Part shown: one piece after another, positions 43,612-52,964 of the stretch
Layout: each line of letters opens with the position of its first letter
How positions within the stretch are numbered: position 1 is the stretch's first letter
Assembly (NCBI GenBank): GCA_036821825.1
Contig: DAISIV010000002.1
Location: 84,760 to 148,759 of the forward strand
Reading direction: 5' to 3'
DNA length: 64,000 nucleotides
Source: CAITZA01 sp937915285
GTDB lineage: Bacteria > Desulfobacterota > Desulfomonilia > Desulfomonilales > Desulfomonilaceae
Position numbers and translations under genes: made by a program
The notes under the pieces: model-generated
Databases searched by the model: none
What the model was told of the DNA's origin: nothing
The model's input: the letters and a program-made list of their open reading frames with translations, nothing else

Positions 43612-46600
43612 ATGAACGAAAAAAAATTCAGCCATGAAAATATAATAAAGCGGGCAAGGCAGATATTTCTGCTCATTTCAGCGGGATGGACAGTTCTAAT
43701 CGTAGGAGTGTGTCTAATGGCCTACGAATACCATCTCCAAACGGCCATGGAATTAGCCGTTGGCGGCTCAACCAGCAATTTTGAGAAGGATGTTGTTTAC
43801 AGGAAATGGGCCTCTATTCATGGCGGCGTTTATGTTCCTGTCTCTGAACACACTCCTCCTAACCCGTACCTTGCGAATGTTCCGAACCGTGATGTTGAAA
43901 CCACCTCCGGACTCAAACTTACCCTCGTAAACCCTGCATACATGACAAGACAGGTGCATGAACTCGGGTTGGCGGATTACGGACTTAGAGGTCACATAAC
44001 CAGTCTGAATCCATTGAGGCCAGAGAACGCTCCAGATGAATGGGAGCGAAAGTCCCTCGAAGAATTTAACCGTGGCAAGGATGAGGTATGGTCTCTCGAA
44101 AAGATTAATGACAAAGTTTATCTGCGATATATGCGTCCTTTCCTGGTAGATTCTTCGTGCCTCAAATGTCATGCGCATCAAGGCTACAAGGTCGGCGACA
44201 TCAGAGGTGGCATCAGCGTTTCTTTTCCCTGGGAAAAATCGGAAAAATCGCTCAAGGCGTATCTTTTAAACAGTGTGGGCGTCTTCGGCCTTATATGGCT
44301 GGTGGGAATTTTTGGGATATTTGTAGGACAGAGGGTGCTTTCTTCAAACCTGCTCAGTCAGCAAATCACCCAGGACGCTCTGCGCAAAAGTGAGAACACC
44401 CTTCGCACAGTGACAGGGAGCGTGCCACTAGGAATAGGCCTGATGGCGGACAGGAAATTCGACTGGGTAAATGAGGCGTTTGCCGAAATGGTCGGATATA
44501 CCAGGAATGAGCTTGATTCCAGAACCATGAGTATTCTCTATAAAGATGATCAGAATTATGAGGACGAAATAGAGAGGTTGTATGCAAAGCTAGTATCTGA
44601 TCCTTACGCTGAGATTGAAACTCGTTTCACATGCAAGGATGGAAAGGAAATGGATGTTTCTCTGCGCCTTGCTTCGACTGAAAGGGGCAATCCCTCAGGC
44701 AGCGTGGTCTTCAGTGTGATCGACATAACGCAGGCCCGGAAAGCGGCCAGGGAACTCGAGGAACAATCCTTCAGGATGCAGCGGGCAGAGCTTGCCGCCA
44801 GGTTTGGAAACTGGGAATTCGACATTGGTTCCGGCAAGGTAAGAGGCTCAATGGGAGCAAAGCTCATTTACGGTATGGATCGGGATGAAATAGAGTTAGA
44901 AAAAATCAAGGATATTCCTTTACCAGAATATCGCGAGATGATGGACAGCGCCCTGAAAGAGGTAATCCAAAACCGTAAGCCCTATGACATAGAATTCAAG
45001 GCCGTGCGTCAATCGGATCAGCAGATAATTGATGTTCACGCAATTGCTGACTTCAATCCTGATACCAACACGATATGGGGTGTTATCCAAGATATAACGG
45101 AACAAAAACAGTTTGAGGATGCGCTCAAAAAGAGTGAAGCCAGATACCGGTTTCTGACAGAAAACATCGTGGACGTGATATGGCAAATGTCTCCTGATCT
45201 TGTATTCAGGTATGTAAGCCCTTCAGTGAAAAGCCAGTTGGGATACCGGCCTGAGGAAATTTTGGGGAGGACAATATTTGAGTTCCTGACTCCGGATTCA
45301 CGCACCCATGCACAAAATGCTTTCAGTGAAAGGATGAAAGCCTTCCAGGAAAAATCCATCCTTGAAGGGACAGTTTATGAACTGGAGTTTGTTCGCACGG
45401 ACAATTCCACTATCTGGACGGAAATTACTTCAACCCCTTCATTTGACTCTGATAATAACATACTGGGATTTCACGGTGTCTGTCGGGAAATTACCGATAG
45501 AAAGAGGGCTGAGGAATCACTTAGGAAAAGCGAGAGTCTTTTTCGAAGCTACGTCGAATCAGCCCCTCTAGGAATATGGGAGACTGACGGAACTGGGAAA
45601 CTGGTTTCTGCAAACAAGGCCACCACAGAAATCACAGGATATCCTCACGAACATCTTATCGGCATGAACATGATGGACATCTGTTTGCCTGAACATGTCA
45701 ACCTGGTGGCTGAACGATTTTCCAGGCTGCGCACATCAGAAATTGAGGCCGCTGAGGTTCAGGTCTTCAAAGCAGACGGAACGATTATTTGGGAGTCGGT
45801 CAACGCAGTAAAACTCTCTGAAGATCGCTATCTCTTTTTTATTCAGGATGTTACCGAAAAGAAGCAGGCACAGGAAGAAGTCATCGAGATGGAAAGGCGG
45901 CTATTCCATGCCCAGAAACTGGAGAGTCTGGGAGTACTTAGTGGAGGCATAGCTCATGATTTCAACAACCTTTTGGCGATAATCATCGGAAATCTGGAAC
46001 TCGCTACCGACAAGATAGATCCATCATCCCAGGCTATCGACAACATAGAAAAGGCCATGAGCGCAGCAGAGCGCTCGGCCTCCCTGACCAAGCAAATGCT
46101 GGCCTATTCGGGCAAAAGTGTTCTTGATGTAACTGAAATAAATCTCACTGAGATTGTAAAGAGCCAATCGACCATGCTCAAAGCCGCAGTGCTCAAGGCG
46201 GCAAATCTTGAACTCAACCTCGATGAAAATCTTCCGGCGCTCATAGGAGACGCGGCAGAGATCCAGCAGGTAATCATGAACCTGATTACAAATGCGTCTG
46301 AATCTCTGGAAACAGGCTATGGAACGATCAAGGTGAGCACGGGGCTTCGATACTGCGACAAAGAACTACTCTCCAACAGTCTGCTGCCAGAGAAGCCAAC
46401 TCCTCAGAACATGGTTTTCATCGAGGTCGAGGATGACGGAATTGGGATGGATTCCAAGACTATCCACCGTCTCTTTGATCCGTTTTACACTACAAAATTC
46501 CTCGGACGAGGTCTGGGCATGTCCGTGGTCCACGGGGTGGTAAAGGGACACCGGGGAGCCATAACGGTCAAGAGTCAACCGGCAAAAGGAACCATAGTTA

Positions 46601-47076
46601 CCGTCTATTTCCCAGTTTCAGAATCCGACATGACAAGTCGGGGTGAGACTGTCGATCGGGCGCAAAGAATCCAGGTTCAAAAAGAGGTTGAACAACCTGT
46701 CTTCGGTTCAGTCCTGATAGTTGACGATGAGCCACTGGTTCTGGATTTCATGGTAAGCGCCATGACCAGCTTCGGACTAAATCCAATTACTGCTGGAAAT
46801 GGCAAAGAGGCGGTAGAGGTTTTCAGGAATAACATTGACAACATTCAACTCGTACTGCTCGATCTGTCAATGCCGGAAATGGATGGGGCTGCTACATTCG
46901 AGCAAATCAAAAAATTGAAACCCGATGCCAAAATCATTCTTTGTAGCGGGTATAGCGAGGAGGAGATGCTTAGCAGGTTCGAATTGAGTAACCATCCTGC
47001 TGCATTTCTGAAAAAACCTAGTAAACTTAAAGAGTTAAAAAGTCTGGTCCGAGGAGTTTTGCAAAACGATCGATAA
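43612..47076 (+). CDS. Hybrid sensor histidine kinase with periplasmic c-heme (DUF3365-like) sensor domain
   Basis: A 1154-residue hybrid kinase. Two membrane helices (about residues 18-38 and 220-242) bracket a periplasmic domain that resembles DUF3365/Tll0287: GLKLTLVNPAYMTRQVHE and, near its end, CLKCHAHQGY with a CxxCH heme c site at Cys183-His187. Four PAS domains follow, then His782 in GGIAHDFNN, an ATPase domain (GRGLGMSVV) and a receiver with Asp1084. A heme in this position suggests redox or gas sensing. It follows the first kinase by 50 bases and lies downstream of a multiheme cytochrome. Confidence 0.88.
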   Translation: MNEKKFSHENIIKRARQIFLLISAGWTVLIVGVCLMAYEYHLQTAMELAVGGSTSNFEKDVVYRKWASIHGGVYVPVSEHTPPNPYLANVPNRDVETTSGLKLTLVNPAYMTRQVHELGLADYGLRGHITSLNPLRPENAPDEWERKSLEEFNRGKDEVWSLEKINDKVYLRYMRPFLVDSSCLKCHAHQGYKVGDIRGGISVSFPWEKSEKSLKAYLLNSVGVFGLIWLVGIFGIFVGQRVLSSNLLSQQITQDALRKSENTLRTVTGSVPLGIGLMADRKFDWVNEAFAEMVGYTRNELDSRTMSILYKDDQNYEDEIERLYAKLVSDPYAEIETRFTCKDGKEMDVSLRLASTERGNPSGSVVFSVIDITQARKAARELEEQSFRMQRAELAARFGNWEFDIGSGKVRGSMGAKLIYGMDRDEIELEKIKDIPLPEYREMMDSALKEVIQNRKPYDIEFKAVRQSDQQIIDVHAIADFNPDTNTIWGVIQDITEQKQFEDALKKSEARYRFLTENIVDVIWQMSPDLVFRYVSPSVKSQLGYRPEEILGRTIFEFLTPDSRTHAQNAFSERMKAFQEKSILEGTVYELEFVRTDNSTIWTEITSTPSFDSDNNILGFHGVCREITDRKRAEESLRKSESLFRSYVESAPLGIWETDGTGKLVSANKATTEITGYPHEHLIGMNMMDICLPEHVNLVAERFSRLRTSEIEAAEVQVFKADGTIIWESVNAVKLSEDRYLFFIQDVTEKKQAQEEVIEMERRLFHAQKLESLGVLSGGIAHDFNNLLAIIIGNLELATDKIDPSSQAIDNIEKAMSAAERSASLTKQMLAYSGKSVLDVTEINLTEIVKSQSTMLKAAVLKAANLELNLDENLPALIGDAAEIQQVIMNLITNASESLETGYGTIKVSTGLRYCDKELLSNSLLPEKPTPQNMVFIEVEDDGIGMDSKTIHRLFDPFYTTKFLGRGLGMSVVHGVVKGHRGAITVKSQPAKGTIVTVYFPVSESDMTSRGETVDRAQRIQVQKEVEQPVFGSVLIVDDEPLVLDFMVSAMTSFGLNPITAGNGKEAVEVFRNNIDNIQLVLLDLSMPEMDGAATFEQIKKLKPDAKIILCSGYSEEEMLSRFELSNHPAAFLKKPSKLKELKSLVRGVLQNDR

Positions 47077-47127
47077 TCAACAGCAAGGAGCCTGCAATAA
47101 GGATGTGACGGAACTTTAGCGAATGTT

Positions 47128-49455
47128 TCAGCCTCCGATCACCCTTGTCAATTCGGCACGTAGCTCTGAAGTCGTATAAGGTTTCTGGACAAATCCGTTA
47201 GGCTGGTCGTCTTCAAAGCGACTGATGGTCTGATCCTTGTTGAAACCGCTCATTATAATTACCCTGATATCGGGTTTGATAACTCGCAATTTTCTCAAAA
47301 CTTCCGTGCCGTCGATTTCCGGCATTGTAAGGTCAAGAAGAACCAGATCTATTTGATCACAATTCTTTTGGAACAATTCTACACCGTGGATTCCGTTTAC
47401 AGCAGCGCAAGAGCCGTAACCCAGATGTTCGACCATTCTAACAATAAGGTCTCGAACGAGTTCTTCATCTTCTATGACAAGAATCAGCTTTCTGTTGACA
47501 GCGCGTCTGACTGGAACCATGGGAATTGGTTTGCGAAGCGTTGGAATCTCCTCGATGGTTTTGGACGGGACAGGGAATAGAACACTTATAGATGAGCCGC
47601 GTCCAACCTCAGACTCCACCAGAATAGCGCCTCCGTGAGCTTTCATTATGCCCATCACTGTGGACAGCCCTAGTCCTCTTCCAACGAACTTTGTGCTGAA
47701 AAATGGATCGAACAATCTTGATATGGTCTTTTCGTCCATTCCGTATCCATTGTCATCTACCCTGATGCAAACGTATTGACCAGGCTCTGGTTTTTGACTC
47801 AAACAACTACGGTTCAGCAAATTGCGGTCACACTCTTCTAGGCTGGTGGTCATGGTTATTCTGCCGACACCACCCTGGACTGCCTCTGAAGCATTAGTGA
47901 CAAGTTGTGAAATGACCTGCAAGACGTGATCCTTGTCGCCTATGATCGACGGTAGTTGATCCTGCAGACTGAATTCCAATGTGGCATTAAGCGATACCAA
48001 TGATGAAAGTTTTTGAGCGTTGTTTTGTATCAGGTCGTTCAATTTCAGTTCGATTTTTTCGTAAAAAGCATTTCCCGAGTATGTAAGCATTTTGCCGGAG
48101 ATTTCGGATGCCCTTTGGATGCAGCGGATTGCCGTGGAAATATTGGAATCAAGATCCGAGCCTTGGGGAAGCTCCATCAGGGCGAGTTCAAGATTCCCCA
48201 TCGCCGCATGGAAAAGATTGTTGAAATCATGGGCTATTCCGCCGGCCATCATCCAGAGACTTTCAAGTTTCTGGAATTGGAGCAACCTTCGTTCCATCTC
48301 AAGTCGTTCCTGCTCCATTCGTTTACGCTCCGTGATGTCTCTGAAGATTACATAAGACTGAGCATCACTGCTGGGCGCATCGATAGAGGCTGAAGACACG
48401 TCCACAGGAAAGTTCCTACCATCACTCTTTCTGAAGGTGAGTTCTCCCTGAAATCCTCCGGTGCGTTCTCTAACCTCTAAAGCCTCATTAAATCTGGATT
48501 CGGTGGTATCAACTATTTCTGATCTGCCTATTGCGCAAATCTCATCTTCACCCATCTCCAGCAAGGAACAGGCGGCCCTGTTGGCGTGCAAAATTCTTCC
48601 ATTGGTATTTGAAATGAATATGCCATCCAGAGAATTTTCGAAGAGGGACCGGAATTTTTTTTCCGCTTTTTGGAGAGCACGCTCAGCCTCCTTCATCTCG
48701 GTAATGTCAACCATAACGGTAAGAAAGCTTTTTTTCCCCTGACTCTCTATAATGTCTCCAGAAAAAAGACCATCAAGGATTCTTGCGTCCTTTGTCCGGA
48801 CCTTCATGTCCACGTTTCTGACAAAACCCTGTTGTTCTATGAGATTACCTACTTCAGCCTGGACTTTAGGTTGAACAAACAGATCTAGCTCCGCGCTTGT
48901 TTTTCCGATAATCTCTTCTCTCGAAAACCCCAGAGTAGAAAGAAAGCTTTCGTTGACATCGGTAAATCTCCTCTCCGGAATGCTGCTCACCGCCATCAAC
49001 GCGGGATTGCACATGAAGAGCTTATCAAATTTCTGAAGAGCCTCCTGTTCCTTGGAAAGGTCCTTGCAAATCCCGAATATGCAGTCTATGCCGCTCCATT
49101 TTCCAAACCAGACGCGGGTTTCCACAGGAACATGATCGCCGTTTTTAGTGCGAATAGGAAGAGGGCATGCATCCCGTAATCCCCCCAGCATGTCTCCAAA
49201 AATTGCGACAGCATCTTTCCGAACAGACTCAGGATGAAGATCGAGTAAATGTAGCTCATGAATATCGGATTTATCATAGCCAAGTTTGGAGAAAAAGGCA
49301 GGGTTGGTGTGCAGTATTTTGCCCTCGGTACTAGCGATAACTATGATGTCATCCACAGTGTCGAAGAATGTCCTGAAATTCTCCTTACTCTCGACTAGGG
49401 CTTCTAAAGTCAGATCAAAAGAATCATGTTCAGCTTTTATTCGATCACAGATCAT
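47128..49455 (-). CDS. Cytoplasmic PAS hybrid histidine kinase with receiver
   Basis: A 775-residue kinase without membrane segments. It has three PAS domains (about residues 22-135, 140-255 and 268-385). His409 is in GGIAHDFNN, followed by an ATPase domain with VDDNGYGMDEKTISRLFDP and GRGLGLSTV, and a C-terminal receiver with Asp708. It is convergent with the heme-sensor kinase and shares the same kinase core type, so the pair may have arisen by duplication. A TGGAGAG site precedes the ATG. Output partner unknown. Confidence 0.88.
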   Translation of the reverse strand: MICDRIKAEHDSFDLTLEALVESKENFRTFFDTVDDIIVIASTEGKILHTNPAFFSKLGYDKSDIHELHLLDLHPESVRKDAVAIFGDMLGGLRDACPLPIRTKNGDHVPVETRVWFGKWSGIDCIFGICKDLSKEQEALQKFDKLFMCNPALMAVSSIPERRFTDVNESFLSTLGFSREEIIGKTSAELDLFVQPKVQAEVGNLIEQQGFVRNVDMKVRTKDARILDGLFSGDIIESQGKKSFLTVMVDITEMKEAERALQKAEKKFRSLFENSLDGIFISNTNGRILHANRAACSLLEMGEDEICAIGRSEIVDTTESRFNEALEVRERTGGFQGELTFRKSDGRNFPVDVSSASIDAPSSDAQSYVIFRDITERKRMEQERLEMERRLLQFQKLESLWMMAGGIAHDFNNLFHAAMGNLELALMELPQGSDLDSNISTAIRCIQRASEISGKMLTYSGNAFYEKIELKLNDLIQNNAQKLSSLVSLNATLEFSLQDQLPSIIGDKDHVLQVISQLVTNASEAVQGGVGRITMTTSLEECDRNLLNRSCLSQKPEPGQYVCIRVDDNGYGMDEKTISRLFDPFFSTKFVGRGLGLSTVMGIMKAHGGAILVESEVGRGSSISVLFPVPSKTIEEIPTLRKPIPMVPVRRAVNRKLILVIEDEELVRDLIVRMVEHLGYGSCAAVNGIHGVELFQKNCDQIDLVLLDLTMPEIDGTEVLRKLRVIKPDIRVIIMSGFNKDQTISRFEDDQPNGFVQKPYTTSELRAELTRVIGG

Positions 49456-49523
49456 TGAAATCTCTCCAGTAAGAGCGATTGTCTCACAACCTGGTCCAAA
49501 ATCAATCAGAAAATTTATTTCAT

Positions 49524-50567
49524 CTATGTAAGGAATGCCGGGGCCAATAAAGAGTGCTGGAATCGCTTTTTAACGGATGCGATTCGTTCAAGGGAAGCTG
49601 AAATCTGGATGGGATCAAACTCTTTACTTTCATAGGCCATTCTTAGAGTGGACAAGGCTTCGATAGCTTTATCCTGTGAGTTGCAGATTAACAGGATGTC
49701 TGCTCCGGCCCTGATTGACTCGATCACGCATGTCTGGGTAGAGTAAGTCTTTGTGACCGCTCCCATATCCAGATCGTCAGTTATGATGATGCCTTGATAG
49801 CCGATTTGGTCTCTCAGCAAGGTCTTCAGAATTCTTTGGGACATAGTCGCTGGAAAAAGTTCATCTATTGACGGAAAAAGGACATGGGCAGTCATCATCA
49901 TTTCGACGCCGATCTGTGCTGCCCGTCTGAACGGAACAAGGTCTCTGATATCCAGTTCCTGAATGTTCCGTTTGTCTATCGGAAGATCCAGATGCGAGTC
50001 TACTATGGTAGCTCCATGACCGGGAAAATGCTTGGCGCAAGGGATAATCCCCTTGGAACGCATTTCTTCAATCACTATCGTTCCCAGCCGGGCCACCACA
50101 GCAGGGTCATTTCCAAATGATCTATCTCCGATAACGGTTGACTTGAGATCTACCTTTTCATCCACCATATCAAGTACAGGCACAAAGTCCAGGTTGAAAC
50201 CGGCTGAACGCAGTTCCTGGGCCGTCTGCCTGGCAAAATGAATCACGTTCTTGTCAGGAGTCGCGGAATGAGCCATTTCCCATGACGGAGGAAATGCGCT
50301 GAATGGCTCCTTAAGTCTTCTGACTCGACCACCTTCCTGGTCTACAGCAATAAAAAGAGGATCCAACTCAATACTGGACGCGTATTTTTGAAGATCATCG
50401 TTCAATTTCGATATCTGCTGCGGTGATTCAATGTTGCGGGAAAATAAGATTACTCCGTTGGGACGGATTTGGGCCAAGAATTCTTTGGTAGCGGAGTCCA
50501 AGGTTGTTCCCTGGATTCCCACCATAAGTAATGAGCCTAAAATTGTTGAAGGATGTTTGTTCAACAC
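49524..50567 (-). CDS. nagZ: Beta-N-acetylhexosaminidase (GH3, NagZ)
   Basis: A 347-residue glycoside hydrolase family 3 enzyme that removes N-acetylglucosamine from peptidoglycan fragments in the cytoplasm. The NagZ signature KHFPGHGATIVDSHLDLP (about residues 179-196) includes the His-Asp pair used as acid/base. The nucleophile Asp is in IITDDLDMGA. No signal peptide is seen. It follows ccsA with 20 bases between, on the same strand. Confidence 0.93.
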   Translation of the reverse strand: MLNKHPSTILGSLLMVGIQGTTLDSATKEFLAQIRPNGVILFSRNIESPQQISKLNDDLQKYASSIELDPLFIAVDQEGGRVRRLKEPFSAFPPSWEMAHSATPDKNVIHFARQTAQELRSAGFNLDFVPVLDMVDEKVDLKSTVIGDRSFGNDPAVVARLGTIVIEEMRSKGIIPCAKHFPGHGATIVDSHLDLPIDKRNIQELDIRDLVPFRRAAQIGVEMMMTAHVLFPSIDELFPATMSQRILKTLLRDQIGYQGIIITDDLDMGAVTKTYSTQTCVIESIRAGADILLICNSQDKAIEALSTLRMAYESKEFDPIQISASLERIASVKKRFQHSLLAPAFLT

Positions 50568-50587
50568 TACATTCGCTACCTAATTTT

Positions 50588-51406
50588 TTAAAAATAGCTA
50601 TGCAGTCCGGGTAAGTAATTCACCCCGAAATATGTAAACATTACAGCGGCAAAACCGATCACCGAAAGGATTGCCGTTTTTCCGCCAGACCATCCTCTCG
50701 TCAGTCGGGCGTGCAAAAAGCCTGCATACACCATCCATGTAATCAGTGACCACGTCTCTTTCGGATCCCATGACCAGTAAGCCCCCCAGGCATGATCAGC
50801 CCAGGCCGCTCCGGTTATTATTCCAAGACTCAGAAGCGGAAAACCGACCAGTATTGACCGGTAAACAATCTCATCCAGGAGAGCCTTCTTAGGAAAGAAC
50901 GACGGAGGATTCTCCCAAGAGCGGACGATCAGAAGCAAAACCGCCGCTACAAATGAAACTGCAAAACCGGCATACCCCAGGAAACAGGTGAACACATGGG
51001 CTACAAGCCAGTTTGATTGCAGCGCAGGAATCAACGGTCTTATCTGACTGTCTATCAGGAATGTTGACGCCATCACAATAAACACTATCGGCATACCAAC
51101 AAAGACTATCACGTCGTTCCTGAATTTCCTCCAGACAAGCAGCAGCGCCAAAAGTATTGTCCAAGCAAAGAAAACCAGCGATTCATAAAGGTTTGATAGA
51201 GGAGCATGGCCGATTCCCATCCAGTATGACTCTGCCCAACGTAAACCGATTGCCGCTGTGTGAATCACGAATAACAGGACCAAGGTCCAAAAGAGGGTCT
51301 TTTTTGCCGTAAGCGCAGCTCGACCCGACAGGGATGTTATAAGATATGCGATTATCCAACCGAGATAACCGAAGGCCAAGTAGCTGTTTAAATCAACACT
51401 GTCCAT
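50588..51406 (-). CDS. ccsA: System II cytochrome c biogenesis protein CcsA (ResC-like)
   Basis: A 272-residue polytopic protein with the WWD-type heme-handling motif WADHAWGAYWSWDPKETWSL. It works with ResB to move heme outward and attach it to CxxCH motifs of c-type cytochromes. Conserved histidines flank the motif. The ATG at 51406 is used; a GTG at 51418 is the alternative, and neither has a strong ribosome site. It lies 55 bases after resB. Confidence 0.92.
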   Translation of the reverse strand: MDSVDLNSYLAFGYLGWIIAYLITSLSGRAALTAKKTLFWTLVLLFVIHTAAIGLRWAESYWMGIGHAPLSNLYESLVFFAWTILLALLLVWRKFRNDVIVFVGMPIVFIVMASTFLIDSQIRPLIPALQSNWLVAHVFTCFLGYAGFAVSFVAAVLLLIVRSWENPPSFFPKKALLDEIVYRSILVGFPLLSLGIITGAAWADHAWGAYWSWDPKETWSLITWMVYAGFLHARLTRGWSGGKTAILSVIGFAAVMFTYFGVNYLPGLHSYF

Positions 51407-51461
51407 AATTAAACCCACGTTAGTTAAATTACCGTATTAGGGATGAGCTTGCAAAATGTTG

Positions 51462-52814
51462 TCATGAAGTTTTCAGTGCGTCTTTCACAGTCGATTCGAC
51501 CGACTCCCTGAATTCTTTACGCATTCTCTTGCTCCGACCGCTCACAGTAATCCTTGTTTTGTCATTTTCTCTAATCAACTCAATATTCAGTCGTTGGATA
51601 TTGGTAAAAAGTGTGAGTATGAACCCGAATATCAGCATGATGCTTCCGATCCAGACGACCCTGGATCCCGGATCGTATCCAACCTGAAGACCGGTGGCAT
51701 AAGTGGGTTCATAGCCTTTGAATCCCAGTTTGACACCTCCGATCTTGACCGGAGCCGTGTCATTCTCGTAAAGCCTTATAGTCGAGGGCTTACCATCTTT
51801 TGCAGAAACGACAACCTCGATTCCAGCGCCCCTTTGAGAGCTTCCAGGGTCAAAACCACGTATTTTTATCTCCATGCCGGATCCCTTGGTGGTTATTAGC
51901 GGCTCCATGGGGTTGACCGATATTGTCTCAGCAGGCCCATCTTCCGATTGAATGGAAATGCTGACCTTTGATATGCCCACTATCCTGTAATCAGATTGGT
52001 ATAGGGATATTCCATCGAAGGTAATGGGATGGTTTACACGGATTGAGCCTTTGAGTTCATGACCAGACTGATCTATCAGTCTTATGTCGCTGCGGAATTC
52101 TTTGGGCTCACCGGTTGGATACCTCGTGAGGGTGAATGCGTCCACGGCAATCGTGAAAGGAAGCGTTTTAACCTCACCGGTTGAAAGAAGAGCATAAGTT
52201 GAAGACTTTTCGTTTACTTTGATTTGGACATGTCCCCTGAAACCGAAAAACACCCCAATAAGACCGCCAATCAGGATGACAATTATGGCGATATGAATCA
52301 AGGGGAATCCTAGCAAATATATCTTTTGCCTCTCCCAAGACAGCTCAGAGCCAGAGGCGGAATTGGTTTGCTTTGGGGCGCACTTCATTATCGCCTTGAG
52401 TCGTTCGGAAAACAGTTTCTTTAATTCATCGGGTGACCTGGAATCCGTCAAGGTCAGAAAAAACGAACGCTTCTTCTGATCTCCCTTCCACTCACTGATT
52501 ATGAGGGGCATCCTCTTGAGCAGGCATCCCAAGATGTTCATGGCCAGAAGGACGAGCAAACCGGTGAACCACCAACTCCTGTAAACATTGTTAAGATCAA
52601 GTATTACAGCAATCCTGGACACGAAAGAATGGCCTGCGCCAGCGCTGACATCAGCCATTTCTCCCTGGGGAATGACGGTGCCCAGTATTGCGCAAAGGGC
52701 AAGAAGAAACAGGAGCGTGATGGTCGTTCTGACCGACGTAAAAAAAACCGTGATAATATTGGCTTGTGGGGCTGTTTCTTTTTTCTCGGGCCCCCGTGAA
52801 ACCTTGGCTTTCAT
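51462..52814 (-). CDS. resB: System II cytochrome c biogenesis protein ResB
   Basis: A 450-residue ResB-family protein. It has N-terminal helices (around residues 20-45 and 80-100, with AILGTVIPQGE), a third helix near 170-195 (LGFPLIHIAIIVILIGGLIG), a large periplasmic domain and a last helix near 390-410. It forms the heme-ligation complex with CcsA. The ATG at 52814 has GGAG upstream. The thiol-redox partners (CcdA, ResA) are not in the window. Confidence 0.9.
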   Translation of the reverse strand: MKAKVSRGPEKKETAPQANIITVFFTSVRTTITLLFLLALCAILGTVIPQGEMADVSAGAGHSFVSRIAVILDLNNVYRSWWFTGLLVLLAMNILGCLLKRMPLIISEWKGDQKKRSFFLTLTDSRSPDELKKLFSERLKAIMKCAPKQTNSASGSELSWERQKIYLLGFPLIHIAIIVILIGGLIGVFFGFRGHVQIKVNEKSSTYALLSTGEVKTLPFTIAVDAFTLTRYPTGEPKEFRSDIRLIDQSGHELKGSIRVNHPITFDGISLYQSDYRIVGISKVSISIQSEDGPAETISVNPMEPLITTKGSGMEIKIRGFDPGSSQRGAGIEVVVSAKDGKPSTIRLYENDTAPVKIGGVKLGFKGYEPTYATGLQVGYDPGSRVVWIGSIMLIFGFILTLFTNIQRLNIELIRENDKTRITVSGRSKRMRKEFRESVESTVKDALKTS

Positions 52815-52890
52815 CAATTCTGACTCCGAATGGATCGAGAATATATCCCTAGTGTCTACTTTAGTTTAATTTTTCAGTCAAGAACAGCGA

Positions 52891-52920
52891 AGGGCCGAAA
52901 TACATGTAAAATTCGGCCCT
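52891..52920 (-). terminator. Hairpin after the mutase gene
   Basis: A perfect 9-base-pair inverted repeat (AGGGCCGAA / TTCGGCCCT, 12-base loop) about 45 bases past the methylmalonyl-CoA mutase stop. No T run follows directly on the minus strand, though TGAAAAATT occurs further on. Probable terminator separating mcm from resB. Confidence 0.5.
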
Positions 52921-52964
52921 GAACAGTTTATGGAAATTTTTTGAGATTGATTTCCTATGTAATG

